Of a stretch of DNA of 63,573 nucleotides, positions 16,494-25,161 are shown piece after piece. The stretch covers positions 1-63,573 of the forward strand of contig NZ_CP009320.1 in NCBI RefSeq assembly GCF_000959725.1, in the 5' to 3' direction. The notes beneath the pieces were generated by a model. The model saw only the letters and a list, made by a program, of their open reading frames with translations, did not search any database and was not told the DNA's origin. This stretch comes from Burkholderia gladioli (GTDB lineage Bacteria; Pseudomonadota; Gammaproteobacteria; Burkholderiales; Burkholderiaceae). The position numbers and the translations under genes were made by a program. Positions within the stretch are counted from its first letter, which is position 1. Every line of letters begins with the position of its first letter.

Positions 16494-18163
16494 TGAGAAA
16501 GAGCCAAATTATGCTGGGCGTACTGGTCGCTGCTTCACTCGCCGGCTGCGCTCTCCGAGATGTACGCAACGAACAGGTACTCGATGTCCAGGCGGCACGC
16601 GACCAAGCGAGCAATGCCAATCCTTCGCGGCCGATTGTGCTGACACACGCATCGAATTGGTTGCGTGGCGAAGAGATCGCGGCGAGCAAGCCGCAACCGG
16701 CAATTTTCGACAAACCGATTCGTTATGCGTATCAGGCGGGATCGCTAGCGGACCTCGCGGCACGTTTTACGAAACAGACGGGTATCCCAGCGATTGTCGA
16801 TTCGTCCGCGACCGACGCCGCAGTATCGACGCTTTCAGCGGCATCGTCGTTCGCTCGGATGCCGCTTGGTGCGCCGGGTGCTGCCGGTGGACCGCTGCCC
16901 CCAGGCGGATTGAACGAGCTAGCGCGGGGTGGTTCGCCGTCCAGCTCAGGCATTCCTGGTATGGGCACGTGGCCGTCCACGAGCGCACCGAGTTACTTGG
17001 TCTATGACGGCTATGTCAGAGGTTTTCTTGATGTGGTCAACAGTCATTACGGCGTTTGGTCCGCGTATAAGGACGGCGTGATTACGTTCTTTCGTAACGA
17101 GACACGCGTGTTTGCCCTTCCCGGCCTAAACGAAGGAGGGCGACTGGAGGGATCGATCTCAACGGGTAATGGCGACAGCGCTAGTGGATCGGGTAGCAGT
17201 GGTTCATTTTCGGGTACCGGCTCGGGGGGCAATAGCGCGAGTAGTCAAAAACTGACGATGACGGCGGACATCAATCCGTGGAAAAACTTGCAAGCGACCG
17301 CGAAGGCGATCTCGGGTGGTGGCCAGGTAGTAGCCGATCCGGATGCAGGCATCCTAACCGTTACCGGAACGCCGCCGATGTGCGATCGCGTGGAGGCATG
17401 GATCAAGACACTGAACGCGACCTACGCAAAGCGTATCGAGATCGATGTCCACGTGTACGAAGTACGTCTGTCTCGTGAAGACAATTATGGGCTGGATCTT
17501 GCACTTGCGTACAAGAGCAAGAGCGGACATACGAGCGTCGGGATCTCTGGCGCTTCGGTACCGAAGATCCTGGGAACGGCTACGCCGTTTTCATTTGGCG
17601 CGAACATCCTGTCAGGCCCGTTCTCTGGAACGAAGGGGGCGATTCAAGCGCTTTCTTCGTTGGGCGATGTTACGACGGTGCTTTCCAAGGCGGGAGTCAC
17701 GCAGAACGGCAAGCTGATGTCGCTCCAGGATGCTCGCCAGCAGGGATATGTTCCGCAAACGCAAAGCACGCTCGCATCAAACGTCGGTTCCACCACGTCG
17801 ATGCAGAGCGCAACATTGACGACGGGATTTACGTCCGGGTTCCTGCCTAAGCTAGTGAACGGCAACATCCTTATCGATTTCAACCTGACGCTGAGCCAGC
17901 TGATCGACATACAGACATTTCCTCCGGGCTGTACCGCGGGCCAGTCGTGCGTGCAGACACCGACGACACAAAACACGCAGCTGCAACAGAGCGTGACGCT
18001 CAAGCCTGGTGACACGTTGGTATTGACGGGCATGCAGCAAAAGACCTTGAGCACAACGGGGAACGGTGTTGGCTCGCCGTGGGTGCCGTTGCTTGGCGGC
18101 GGTGCTGACGCGCAGAAGAACGACACGGTCATTGCAATCGTGTTGTCGGCCCGCCTTCTGTAA
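16493..18163 (+). CDS. pilN: PilN-family type IVb pilus secretin lipoprotein
   Basis: 556 aa. Lipobox SLAGC at residues 15-19; N-domains in the first 300 residues (KPIRYAYQAGSLADLAARF, then LTMTADINPWKNLQATAK), a Ser/Gly-rich low-complexity linker near 220-250, and a secretin core (RIEIDVHVYEV..., NGNILIDFNLTLSQL) ending with the typical LVLTGMQQ strand. It should form the outer-membrane pore of the pilus. It overlaps the stop of the upstream gene by one base. Confidence 0.9.
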   Translation: MRKSQIMLGVLVAASLAGCALRDVRNEQVLDVQAARDQASNANPSRPIVLTHASNWLRGEEIAASKPQPAIFDKPIRYAYQAGSLADLAARFTKQTGIPAIVDSSATDAAVSTLSAASSFARMPLGAPGAAGGPLPPGGLNELARGGSPSSSGIPGMGTWPSTSAPSYLVYDGYVRGFLDVVNSHYGVWSAYKDGVITFFRNETRVFALPGLNEGGRLEGSISTGNGDSASGSGSSGSFSGTGSGGNSASSQKLTMTADINPWKNLQATAKAISGGGQVVADPDAGILTVTGTPPMCDRVEAWIKTLNATYAKRIEIDVHVYEVRLSREDNYGLDLALAYKSKSGHTSVGISGASVPKILGTATPFSFGANILSGPFSGTKGAIQALSSLGDVTTVLSKAGVTQNGKLMSLQDARQQGYVPQTQSTLASNVGSTTSMQSATLTTGFTSGFLPKLVNGNILIDFNLTLSQLIDIQTFPPGCTAGQSCVQTPTTQNTQLQQSVTLKPGDTLVLTGMQQKTLSTTGNGVGSPWVPLLGGGADAQKNDTVIAIVLSARLL

Positions 18164-18178
18164 CAGGGGATGATCGAG

Positions 18179-18847
18179 ATGAACTTGCCGAATTTCCTTC
18201 CGGTTTCTTCGCGAGCGTCGATCCGGGTCGCGGTGGCATCTGGTGCGACGATCGCATTCGTGAGTCTCACTATGCTGCACGCACATGCGTCAAACGTCAG
18301 TTCGTTAACCAGCTCCAAGCATGTGAGCGCAACTGCTCTGAGTGCGTCAGCGCCGGGAGGAGCGTCGAGCATCGGGCTCGTTAATGGGTCTTCTCCTACG
18401 GTGGTTGCGCCGCTTCAGGGTGCGGCTTCTCAAGCGAGTGTTGCGAAGTCGACGGTAGTACAACCGGAAAACGCCGAACTTGATGGGCTTGTTCGCGAAA
18501 CCCTGGTGTTGGAAGCTCGCTTGAAGAACGAGACGCTGAAGCGCGATATTCGCAAGGTACAGCGCGATTTCAGTTCGAGTGCGATCGTCTCTGGTATGCC
18601 GCCGGCCGAAGCGATCCCATCGAACACTGCGGTGGGGGCGCCGACCGCACCGCCGAAGGTCGCGAGCGACTGGGTGCTGATCGGCACCGGCGCATTTGAT
18701 GGTCGACAGAGCGCGACGATTTCCGTGAACGGCGCTGCACGTGACGTGCGCGTGGGCGACACGATTGATGGCTGGACTGTCAAAAGCATCCTTGCCGAGC
18801 GTGTGACGCTTGGGCGCGGGCGTGCGATCAAGACCGTGGGTATGTAA
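18179..18847 (+). CDS. pilP: PilP-family pilus biogenesis protein
   Basis: 222 aa. One hydrophobic N-terminal segment, a Ser/Ala/Val-rich linker, a coil (ELDGLVRETLVLEARLKNETLKRDIRKVQ), and a C-terminal beta domain (GAFDGRQSATISVNGAARDVRVGDTIDGWTVKSI) like PilP and GspC homology regions that bind the secretin. Start at 18179 is preferred, with AGGGG nine bases upstream; an ATG at 18170 sits directly on that ribosome site. Confidence 0.82.
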   Translation: MNLPNFLPVSSRASIRVAVASGATIAFVSLTMLHAHASNVSSLTSSKHVSATALSASAPGGASSIGLVNGSSPTVVAPLQGAASQASVAKSTVVQPENAELDGLVRETLVLEARLKNETLKRDIRKVQRDFSSSAIVSGMPPAEAIPSNTAVGAPTAPPKVASDWVLIGTGAFDGRQSATISVNGAARDVRVGDTIDGWTVKSILAERVTLGRGRAIKTVGM

Positions 18848-18851
18848 TCAC

Positions 18852-20168
18852 ATGGCCGAGATCCTGACACTATCGAACGACAATCCGACGCTATACGCGG
18901 TCGGGCTCACTTGGCTCGTGGAGCCGGTAATGCCGAAGCCCGCGCAACTGCGCGAATTGTCACGCGTGCGTGGGATCTGGGGTGTGGCGCGGAAGACGAC
19001 CGCCGGTGTGCAATTGGGGTTTGGCGACCTGCCGCACGACACGCGTCGTCCGACGGCCATTCGCGCGCTTGCAAGCGTTGTTGCCGATTATCATCCGGCT
19101 CCCTGGCTCGGTGTCTATCGGCTCAACGACGAACTGTCGTGGCTCATAGCCGTGCGCGCTGACGGGATCGCGCCGAATGGCGATCTGGTTGGTTCGCACG
19201 ACGAGATCAAGGCGGCAGCTGCAGCGCTCAAGGCGGGTGAGCACTGGAAGAGTGTTTCCGGGTTGCCGGCCGATCTTGCCGAGATGGTCCGGTTGGCTGG
19301 GAAGCAACCAGGTCTGCGCGACTGGCGCGCAAAGATTTCACCGGTGGTGCGCAATGGGTTGATCGCGGCCGCAGCCGGGGCCGTTGTGATCGCCGGTGTG
19401 ACGGCGTGGACGTGGCGGCAGAATCTGAAGCAGGAAGCCGCGGTGGTGGCTGCGCAGCGTGCGCAGCTCGAGGCAGCGCATGCTAAGCGCGCGCGCTTGC
19501 TCGCGTCGCCGCCGTGGAAGGTAGCCGCTGCACCTGCGCAGCTGATTGATGCGTGCCATCAGGTATGGCTCGCACAGCCGCTAGCCCAAGATGGATGGAA
19601 GTTGGCAGTCTGGCAGTGTAGGCAAGTCGGTGAGAACCTGGCTCTGACGATGAATTGGGTGAGTGCGGGTGGCTCGCCCATGGACGCTCCAGGCCGGCTG
19701 CTTGATGGCGCACATTCGCAAAGCAGTGGTAGCCGCCGCGGCCTCGGTGTCGCGGTGAACGCTGCAGCAGGCAATAACGAAGAGGCGCAGCGATCGATCT
19801 GGGCATTAGCCAATGAGGTAAGCGGGCAACTGTCGCTCGGTACGATTTCAGCACTGCCGTGCGACGTGCAGATGTTGAAGGATCTCCCGCCTTGGCAGAC
19901 GCAGGCCGTGTTACTCACGAACTCTGTGCCTCCGTGGGCATATCGATTGTCGGCGGTCGCGGGTGAATTATCCCTTGATGCCCCGATCGGTCACGACGGC
20001 CGATCATGGAACAGTGTACCGGGCTTTGTACTGGATACTTTGACGTGGAGGGTCGGAAAGGATTGGCAGGCGAGTGGCACGCTCTATAGCTGGCGGCCAA
20101 GTGGCGCGATCGAACAGCAGATGATGAGCTGCAGGCAGCCTACACATGCCGTGGGAGCGAAAGCATGA
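18852..20168 (+). CDS. pilO: PilO-family pilus biogenesis protein
   Basis: 438 aa, between pilP and pilQ as in the thin-pilus clusters of IncI1 plasmids. A cytoplasmic N-terminal half of about 180 residues is followed by one membrane segment (NGLIAAAAGAVVIAGVTAWTW), a coiled coil and a periplasmic domain with several cysteines. PilO is an inner-membrane assembly component. Start at 18852 (MAEILTLSN) begins 4 bases after the pilP stop. Confidence 0.82.
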   Translation: MAEILTLSNDNPTLYAVGLTWLVEPVMPKPAQLRELSRVRGIWGVARKTTAGVQLGFGDLPHDTRRPTAIRALASVVADYHPAPWLGVYRLNDELSWLIAVRADGIAPNGDLVGSHDEIKAAAAALKAGEHWKSVSGLPADLAEMVRLAGKQPGLRDWRAKISPVVRNGLIAAAAGAVVIAGVTAWTWRQNLKQEAAVVAAQRAQLEAAHAKRARLLASPPWKVAAAPAQLIDACHQVWLAQPLAQDGWKLAVWQCRQVGENLALTMNWVSAGGSPMDAPGRLLDGAHSQSSGSRRGLGVAVNAAAGNNEEAQRSIWALANEVSGQLSLGTISALPCDVQMLKDLPPWQTQAVLLTNSVPPWAYRLSAVAGELSLDAPIGHDGRSWNSVPGFVLDTLTWRVGKDWQASGTLYSWRPSGAIEQQMMSCRQPTHAVGAKA

Positions 20169-21844
20169 AACTTCCCGGCAATTTTCTTCCCCTTGGTCGA
20201 TTTACTCCTGCGACCGACACCGCGTCGTCTAGTGACGGAAGCTCTCCGTCGCATGCGTCGCTCGCTTCAGCTCCGATCGTACCTGATCACCTGGTAGACC
20301 ACGTGGTTTGCGTCCAGGTTGGTGACGCGCTGACCGTCTATGTCGACGTGCGCAAGCGCAGCACGTCGGTGTTTGATTCATGGCTTCATCACTTGAAGCA
20401 TGCGGGCCACGATCCGGTGCTTGTGTCGTTGCCCGCCGACGAGCTGCAAGCGATGCGCCGTCAGCATCGGCGCGTCGAGGCGCTGGCGGCCGACGCACCA
20501 GAGATTCATCGCGAAATCCAGCGGCTCCTCATGTATGCGCGAGCGGTGAACGCATCCGATATACACGTCATTCGTCGCGCCGAGCACACCGATATGGAAT
20601 TACGTATCGACGGCGAGATTTATCGGGTGAACGCGAAAATGATGACGGCTCAAGAGGGCGATGCATTCATTCTTGCAATCTACAACGCACTCGCGAGCAA
20701 TAAGCCCGCGCAGTTCGCACAGCGCCAATTTCAGACGGCTCAGATTGACGGCGATAAGCTGGCCGAGACCGGTATCGAAATGGTGCGGATTATTCGAGGT
20801 CCGTGCGAGCCCGTATCAAAGGGTGGCCATTTTCTCGTTGCCCGACTGCAAGACCAGCCCGACTTCAAGTGCGTGTTAACGGCCCAGGAGGCATGGCGGG
20901 CACTAGATCTGATGGCGCCGAAAAAGCCAGATGGAGGGTGGGATATCGATGGCTATTCGCCGGAACAAATGGCGCTCCTAGAGCGGATTGCACGGCGAGA
21001 TCACGGAATCGTAATAGCCTGTGCTCCGACTGGCGCGGGTAAGTCACGAACGATTCGGGCCGTGATGCGTCGTCAGGCGCAGCTTTTCCCATGGTTGAAA
21101 CAGATCACGATGGAGGACCCGCCTGAATTCAAGATGTCGTGGGCAGTGCAGCTGGTGGTCAACGAAGCGCCGGAGAAAGAGGAAGAACGCCATACACATC
21201 TAAAACTTCTCAAGCACACGATGCGGATGGACCCCGACATTCTTCTTACTGGGGAGGTGCGGGACGCACCTGAAACGCACGCGATGCGGGGTGCGGCTGA
21301 GACCGGCCATTTCGTTTTGTCGACGCTGCACGAAGGGGACCTGTACCGTTTTGCGGTGCGGTTTGAGGGCTTCGACTTTGATCGCCTGTCACCGCGAGTG
21401 ACGTGCGACGCTGGTTCGGTGATTGGCCTTATCGGACAGCGCCTGGTCCCGATTCTTTGCGACGACTGTAAACAACCGCTGGACACGGCGAGCGAGGAAG
21501 TAGTGCCAATGTACCTACGCGACGCGCTGCACTCGTGGGACGTTGACCTTGCAAACGTGTGTGTACAGGGCAGCGATCGTGCTTGTCCGACATGCTTGGG
21601 CAGGGGGACTGTCAAGCGTGTGGCGATCGCCGAAGTAGTTGAGACGAATGAGACGCTGATGTCGTTGCTAAAGCGCGGCGAAATTGCTGAAGCGAAGCGA
21701 TATCAGCGTTCGCGGAAGGGCGCGGACAAATCAATGTTGGAACACGCGCTGGCGCTGGTGGCGAAGGGTGAGCTAGCACCGGACAAGGCGCATAGCTCAG
21801 TGACGATCGTTGACAGGATCGAAGCCAACGGAGATCACCTGTAA
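20165..21844 (+). CDS. pilQ: PilQ-family pilus assembly ATPase
   Basis: 559-aa GspE/PilB-type hexameric ATPase. Walker A APTGAGKS (about 287-294), Asp box around MEDPPEF, Walker B LLTGEVRD (about 360), His box STLHEGD, and a four-cysteine zinc motif CDDC ... CPTC (about 431-477) found in extension ATPases. It powers pilus extension from the cytoplasm. ATGA overlap with pilO. Confidence 0.92.
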   Translation: MKLPGNFLPLGRFTPATDTASSSDGSSPSHASLASAPIVPDHLVDHVVCVQVGDALTVYVDVRKRSTSVFDSWLHHLKHAGHDPVLVSLPADELQAMRRQHRRVEALAADAPEIHREIQRLLMYARAVNASDIHVIRRAEHTDMELRIDGEIYRVNAKMMTAQEGDAFILAIYNALASNKPAQFAQRQFQTAQIDGDKLAETGIEMVRIIRGPCEPVSKGGHFLVARLQDQPDFKCVLTAQEAWRALDLMAPKKPDGGWDIDGYSPEQMALLERIARRDHGIVIACAPTGAGKSRTIRAVMRRQAQLFPWLKQITMEDPPEFKMSWAVQLVVNEAPEKEEERHTHLKLLKHTMRMDPDILLTGEVRDAPETHAMRGAAETGHFVLSTLHEGDLYRFAVRFEGFDFDRLSPRVTCDAGSVIGLIGQRLVPILCDDCKQPLDTASEEVVPMYLRDALHSWDVDLANVCVQGSDRACPTCLGRGTVKRVAIAEVVETNETLMSLLKRGEIAEAKRYQRSRKGADKSMLEHALALVAKGELAPDKAHSSVTIVDRIEANGDHL

Positions 21845-22974
21845 TGCCGAACTTCACGATTCCGTTTCTGGAGCGCTGGCGCGCATTCGGCGATGTATTG
21901 TCAACTAAACGCGCTTTGCCGAGGTTGGTCGACTCCGAGAATGTGAGACTGCCGTGGCGACTGCGAAAGCTCGTCTACGAAAACATGTTGGACCTGCTGC
22001 CACAGGGGGAGGATGAAACAGCGATCCTGGGTGCGCTGCGCTCTAATCTCCAAAAGCGCAAGAAGATAGCCGATGCGCAGGCTATTCATCGGGTATATCT
22101 CGCGGTCGTGAGCGGCAAAACGCTGCTTGTGGCAATGGGGAAGCTGCCACCGACTGAAGCGTCGATGATGGCAGCTGGGGCGGCCACTGGTGCTTATCCG
22201 AAGGCGATGCAGCAGATTCTGGAGCTGCGGGAGCGGGTCGGTCGTATCACGGGCCTGATAGCGCGAGCAGTGACCGAACCATCAGTGTACTTAGCTGGGC
22301 TCTACGGATTCTGTTACGTGATTGGCTCGCAGGTGACGCCGACCTTAGTTGATGCGATACCACCTGAGAACTGGTCTGCCTCGACCCGAACGCTGTACGT
22401 GCTCGGGTGGGCTGCCACCAGTTGGTTCGCGCCAGTTGCTGGTGCGGTCGCGTTGGCTTTGGGGCTCGCGTGCGTCATTGCGTTGCCGCGATGGACCGGA
22501 CCGGGCAGGGCATTTTTCGACGAGTATGTATTTCCGTTCACGCTCTATCGCGAGCTGAACGGAGCCGCTTGGCTCGATACATTTTCTAGACAGATCAAGT
22601 CAGGAATTGCTGAAGCCAGCGCGCTCGAGCAGCAGACGAAGTTTGCTAATCCCTGGCTCGCGTCTCGCCTACGACCACTCTGGCAGGGCATTCGACGTGG
22701 CGAAAAACTCTCCGTGGCGATGCGTGCGACGGGGCATGGGTTCCCCTCTATGGACCTGATCGAACGTATCGCGATGCTGCAAGGTAAAAGCAACTTCGCA
22801 AATGTGATCGAGGTTGCCGCGCAGCAATTCGGCGAGAAGGTTGAGCGCCGAATTCTTCGTGTCAGTGTGATTCTTGGAACTGTGTTCACGTTTTTCGTTT
22901 TGGCTGTTGGCTTGATGATCAACGCGAGTGTCAACAGTTTGATGTCGGACGTGGCACGTGCAGTGGGCTTCTAG
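21844..22974 (+). CDS. pilR: PilR-family inner-membrane platform protein
   Basis: 376-aa GspF/PilC-type protein with three or four hydrophobic segments (near 140-165, 185-215 and 340-365) and two copies of the cytoplasmic F domain (…VSGKTLLVAMGKLPPTEASMMAAGAATG and …RRGEKLSVAMRATGHGFPSMDLIERI). It couples the ATPase to pilin assembly. One-base overlap with pilQ. Confidence 0.9.
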   Translation: MPNFTIPFLERWRAFGDVLSTKRALPRLVDSENVRLPWRLRKLVYENMLDLLPQGEDETAILGALRSNLQKRKKIADAQAIHRVYLAVVSGKTLLVAMGKLPPTEASMMAAGAATGAYPKAMQQILELRERVGRITGLIARAVTEPSVYLAGLYGFCYVIGSQVTPTLVDAIPPENWSASTRTLYVLGWAATSWFAPVAGAVALALGLACVIALPRWTGPGRAFFDEYVFPFTLYRELNGAAWLDTFSRQIKSGIAEASALEQQTKFANPWLASRLRPLWQGIRRGEKLSVAMRATGHGFPSMDLIERIAMLQGKSNFANVIEVAAQQFGEKVERRILRVSVILGTVFTFFVLAVGLMINASVNSLMSDVARAVGF

Positions 22975-23010
22975 GCGAGCCCGATACTTTGATTAGTAAA
23001 GGAGCAGGTC

Positions 23011-23508
23011 ATGCGTGAATTCTTCGGGTCGCTTTACGGGCAAATCATTACTGTGTTCGGCATCATCGCGATCATTGCGTTGGGTAACAACATATTCACC
23101 ACGGACAAAGCACTTTCTCAGGCAAGCGACGTGGGGGTGTTTGTAACGAACGCGCGGCAGATGCTGGGGGCTTCGCCCAATGGCTACATAAATCTCACCG
23201 ATGCGAACGTTGCCGATCTGATTCGGGGCGGCGTCATTCCGGGGACTATGGTCCGAAATGGCGCCCTGGTCGATCGATGGAAAGGGGTTATCAATCTCTC
23301 GAATCAGGCGAATGGCGGGCAAGGCGTCGTCACGTTGAATGGGATAACCACAACGACCGATTGCGCGAAACTTGTGACGACGTTGGGAAACGGGTACGAC
23401 GGTGTGACAGTGGGCGGTACGACCTTCAACAAGGATAACCCGTCGGATGGCCAGACTGCGGCGGCTGCCTGCAATGGGCAGACCGCTGTAACAATTATTT
23501 TCTCTTAA
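23011..23508 (+). CDS. pilS: PilS major type IVb prepilin
   Basis: 165 aa. Short leader MREFFGSLYG followed by the hydrophobic helix QIITVFGIIAIIALGNNIF; cleavage is expected after the glycine. The globular part ends with two cysteines (TTDCAKL and AAACNGQ) that could form the pilin disulfide loop. GGAG precedes the ATG. No prepilin peptidase gene was found in the window, so processing would need a host enzyme or a gene elsewhere. Confidence 0.85.
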   Translation: MREFFGSLYGQIITVFGIIAIIALGNNIFTTDKALSQASDVGVFVTNARQMLGASPNGYINLTDANVADLIRGGVIPGTMVRNGALVDRWKGVINLSNQANGGQGVVTLNGITTTTDCAKLVTTLGNGYDGVTVGGTTFNKDNPSDGQTAAAACNGQTAVTIIFS

Positions 23509-23538
23509 CCGTTAGGCGGACCGCCGGCGGAGATATGA

Positions 23539-24594
23539 ATGGCACACGACGAAATACACGACGCTGCGCACACGGCGACGGACTTTGACGTAGCACAAAT
23601 TGATTGTGCTAGCACGTCTGAGACCGAAGCTTTTGCCAGTCTCCCGTTCTCCGATCTTTATCTTGAGCCGGGCGAGAGAGCATGGTTCAAGACGTATTCA
23701 GGTGACTCCGAGCGACACGAGTTATCCGGGGCCGCGCTTTGGGCTGCAAGGAATCTGCGTGCACGGGCCCAAGCCTTTAAGAAGGAGGAATTTCGTATTC
23801 AGTACGCAGGTGTGCCGATGCGTGGAGCATTGGTCAATACGACGCGAGGCCCGTTGTATGTGTTCCGCCGACATCAAGTAGGGGCGCTTGAGTTTGGATC
23901 ATTGGGTTACGGACGACGGCTCGAAGCAGCGCTACTGGCAAGGGAACTATGCAGCGGCGGTTTGGTTCTGCTAACGGGTGGAACGTCAAGCGGTAAGACG
24001 GTTGGCGCAACGTCGTTCTGCGTCGAATTTTTGAAGCGCTACGGTGGCTGCGGCTACACGATCGAGAATCCGGTCGAGGTCGACATCGAGGGTGAGTACG
24101 AGGGGGAAGACGGAGTAACCGGGACGCTCTATCAGACCGAAGTTGATAGCGATGAGCAGTTCGCCCCGGAAATACGTCGTCGTCTGCGCGGTGCTCCGAA
24201 CGTTCTCATGATCGGAGAACTGCGCACGGCCGATGCGGTGGCGCAAGCGTTCCTCGCGGCGACCAGCGGTGTCCTTGTGATTGCGACGTATCACACTGAC
24301 GATCAGATGAAGGGCTTGCAGCGGCTGTCGAGCATGTTGCGTGACGCGGGTTATGACGCGGGGTTGTTTGCGAGTGGTCTAGCGGCTGTTGTACATCAAC
24401 GCCTCAAGGTGCGGTGGCAGGACGACGTGTTGATACACGAGCTGGAGGAGGTGTCGCCGCTCGTTATAAAAGGCGCCGAGGACGAGCGCGGGATTCGTTC
24501 TCAGCTGCATGGGACGGACTTCCGACAAATGATTTCGGAGATCGAGAGGCAACAGCGCGTGTTGCACAACCCTGACCCGAGTTTGTCTTTCTGA
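23539..24594 (+). CDS. Second pilus ATPase, PilT/retraction-type
   Basis: 351 aa. Walker A GGTSSGKT (about 147-154), Walker B VLMIGELRTAD (about 222), His-box-like ATYHTDDQ. It lacks the zinc motif of extension ATPases and has the short N-terminus of PilT/PilU-type proteins. It lies between the major pilin and pilM. Retraction is an inference from length and domain content. Confidence 0.8.
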   Translation: MAHDEIHDAAHTATDFDVAQIDCASTSETEAFASLPFSDLYLEPGERAWFKTYSGDSERHELSGAALWAARNLRARAQAFKKEEFRIQYAGVPMRGALVNTTRGPLYVFRRHQVGALEFGSLGYGRRLEAALLARELCSGGLVLLTGGTSSGKTVGATSFCVEFLKRYGGCGYTIENPVEVDIEGEYEGEDGVTGTLYQTEVDSDEQFAPEIRRRLRGAPNVLMIGELRTADAVAQAFLAATSGVLVIATYHTDDQMKGLQRLSSMLRDAGYDAGLFASGLAAVVHQRLKVRWQDDVLIHELEEVSPLVIKGAEDERGIRSQLHGTDFRQMISEIERQQRVLHNPDPSLSF

Positions 24595-24595
24595 A

Positions 24596-25072
24596 ATGGG
24601 ATACGCGCTGTTACCGATCGTTGTGCTTATGACATTCACCGGATTGATTGTGCAGGTTGCGCAGTGGGCAATCTCGGTGCCAGGCGCCGGTCTTTCGGGC
24701 CGGCTCACGGTACTCGCGATGGAGCGGGCAACGCAGGCCGAAGTATTTGCGAACTCGTGCCGGACCGCCGCGCAGCAGCAGCCCGGCATGGTCAACGATT
24801 CGATCACGGTGACATTGCCAGCAGGAGTCACCCCGATTGTTGGGTCTCGATGTGCAACAGTGCGGAACGGTACCGCGCGACTGATTTATGCCGGTGTGCC
24901 GAGTGTGCCGGGCGCATCGTCAACGTTAGAACGGGTATTGAAGGGCAGCGCGCTTTGGTATCAGGTATCGAATCCAGGGCAAGCAGTTGCCGTGGGGAGT
25001 GGGCAGTTGATCAGTGTGCCGGCATCATTTTCATCGGGCACGCTGTTGTATCAGGTTCGTATCGAGCCGTGA
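24596..25072 (+). CDS. PilM-like pilus protein
   Basis: 158 aa, starting one base after the preceding stop. A single N-terminal membrane helix (MGYALLPIVVLMTFTGLIVQVA) is followed by a mainly beta periplasmic domain with two cysteines. Size, topology and position fit the small PilM protein of IncI1-type pili. It could alternatively be a minor pilin-like protein, but no prepilin cleavage glycine is obvious. Confidence 0.6.
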   Translation: MGYALLPIVVLMTFTGLIVQVAQWAISVPGAGLSGRLTVLAMERATQAEVFANSCRTAAQQQPGMVNDSITVTLPAGVTPIVGSRCATVRNGTARLIYAGVPSVPGASSTLERVLKGSALWYQVSNPGQAVAVGSGQLISVPASFSSGTLLYQVRIEP

Positions 25073-25089
25073 CCGCCCTGCGAAAACTG

Positions 25090-25118
25090 TTGACAAACTG
25101 TTTACCGGTAAATATGCT
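25090..25118 (+). promoter_or_regulatory. pilV promoter with KorA-like operator
   Basis: TTGACA (25090-25095), 17-base spacer, TATGCT (25113-25118). The spacer is almost filled by the perfect palindrome TTTACCGGTAAA (25101-25112), nearly identical to the sequence in the parA promoter at 9480-9491. A third partial copy, ATATACCGG, follows at 25124. Confidence 0.65.
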
Positions 25119-25161
25119 GACAAATATACCGGAAGCGCGTACTTCTTGATGGATTGAATTT

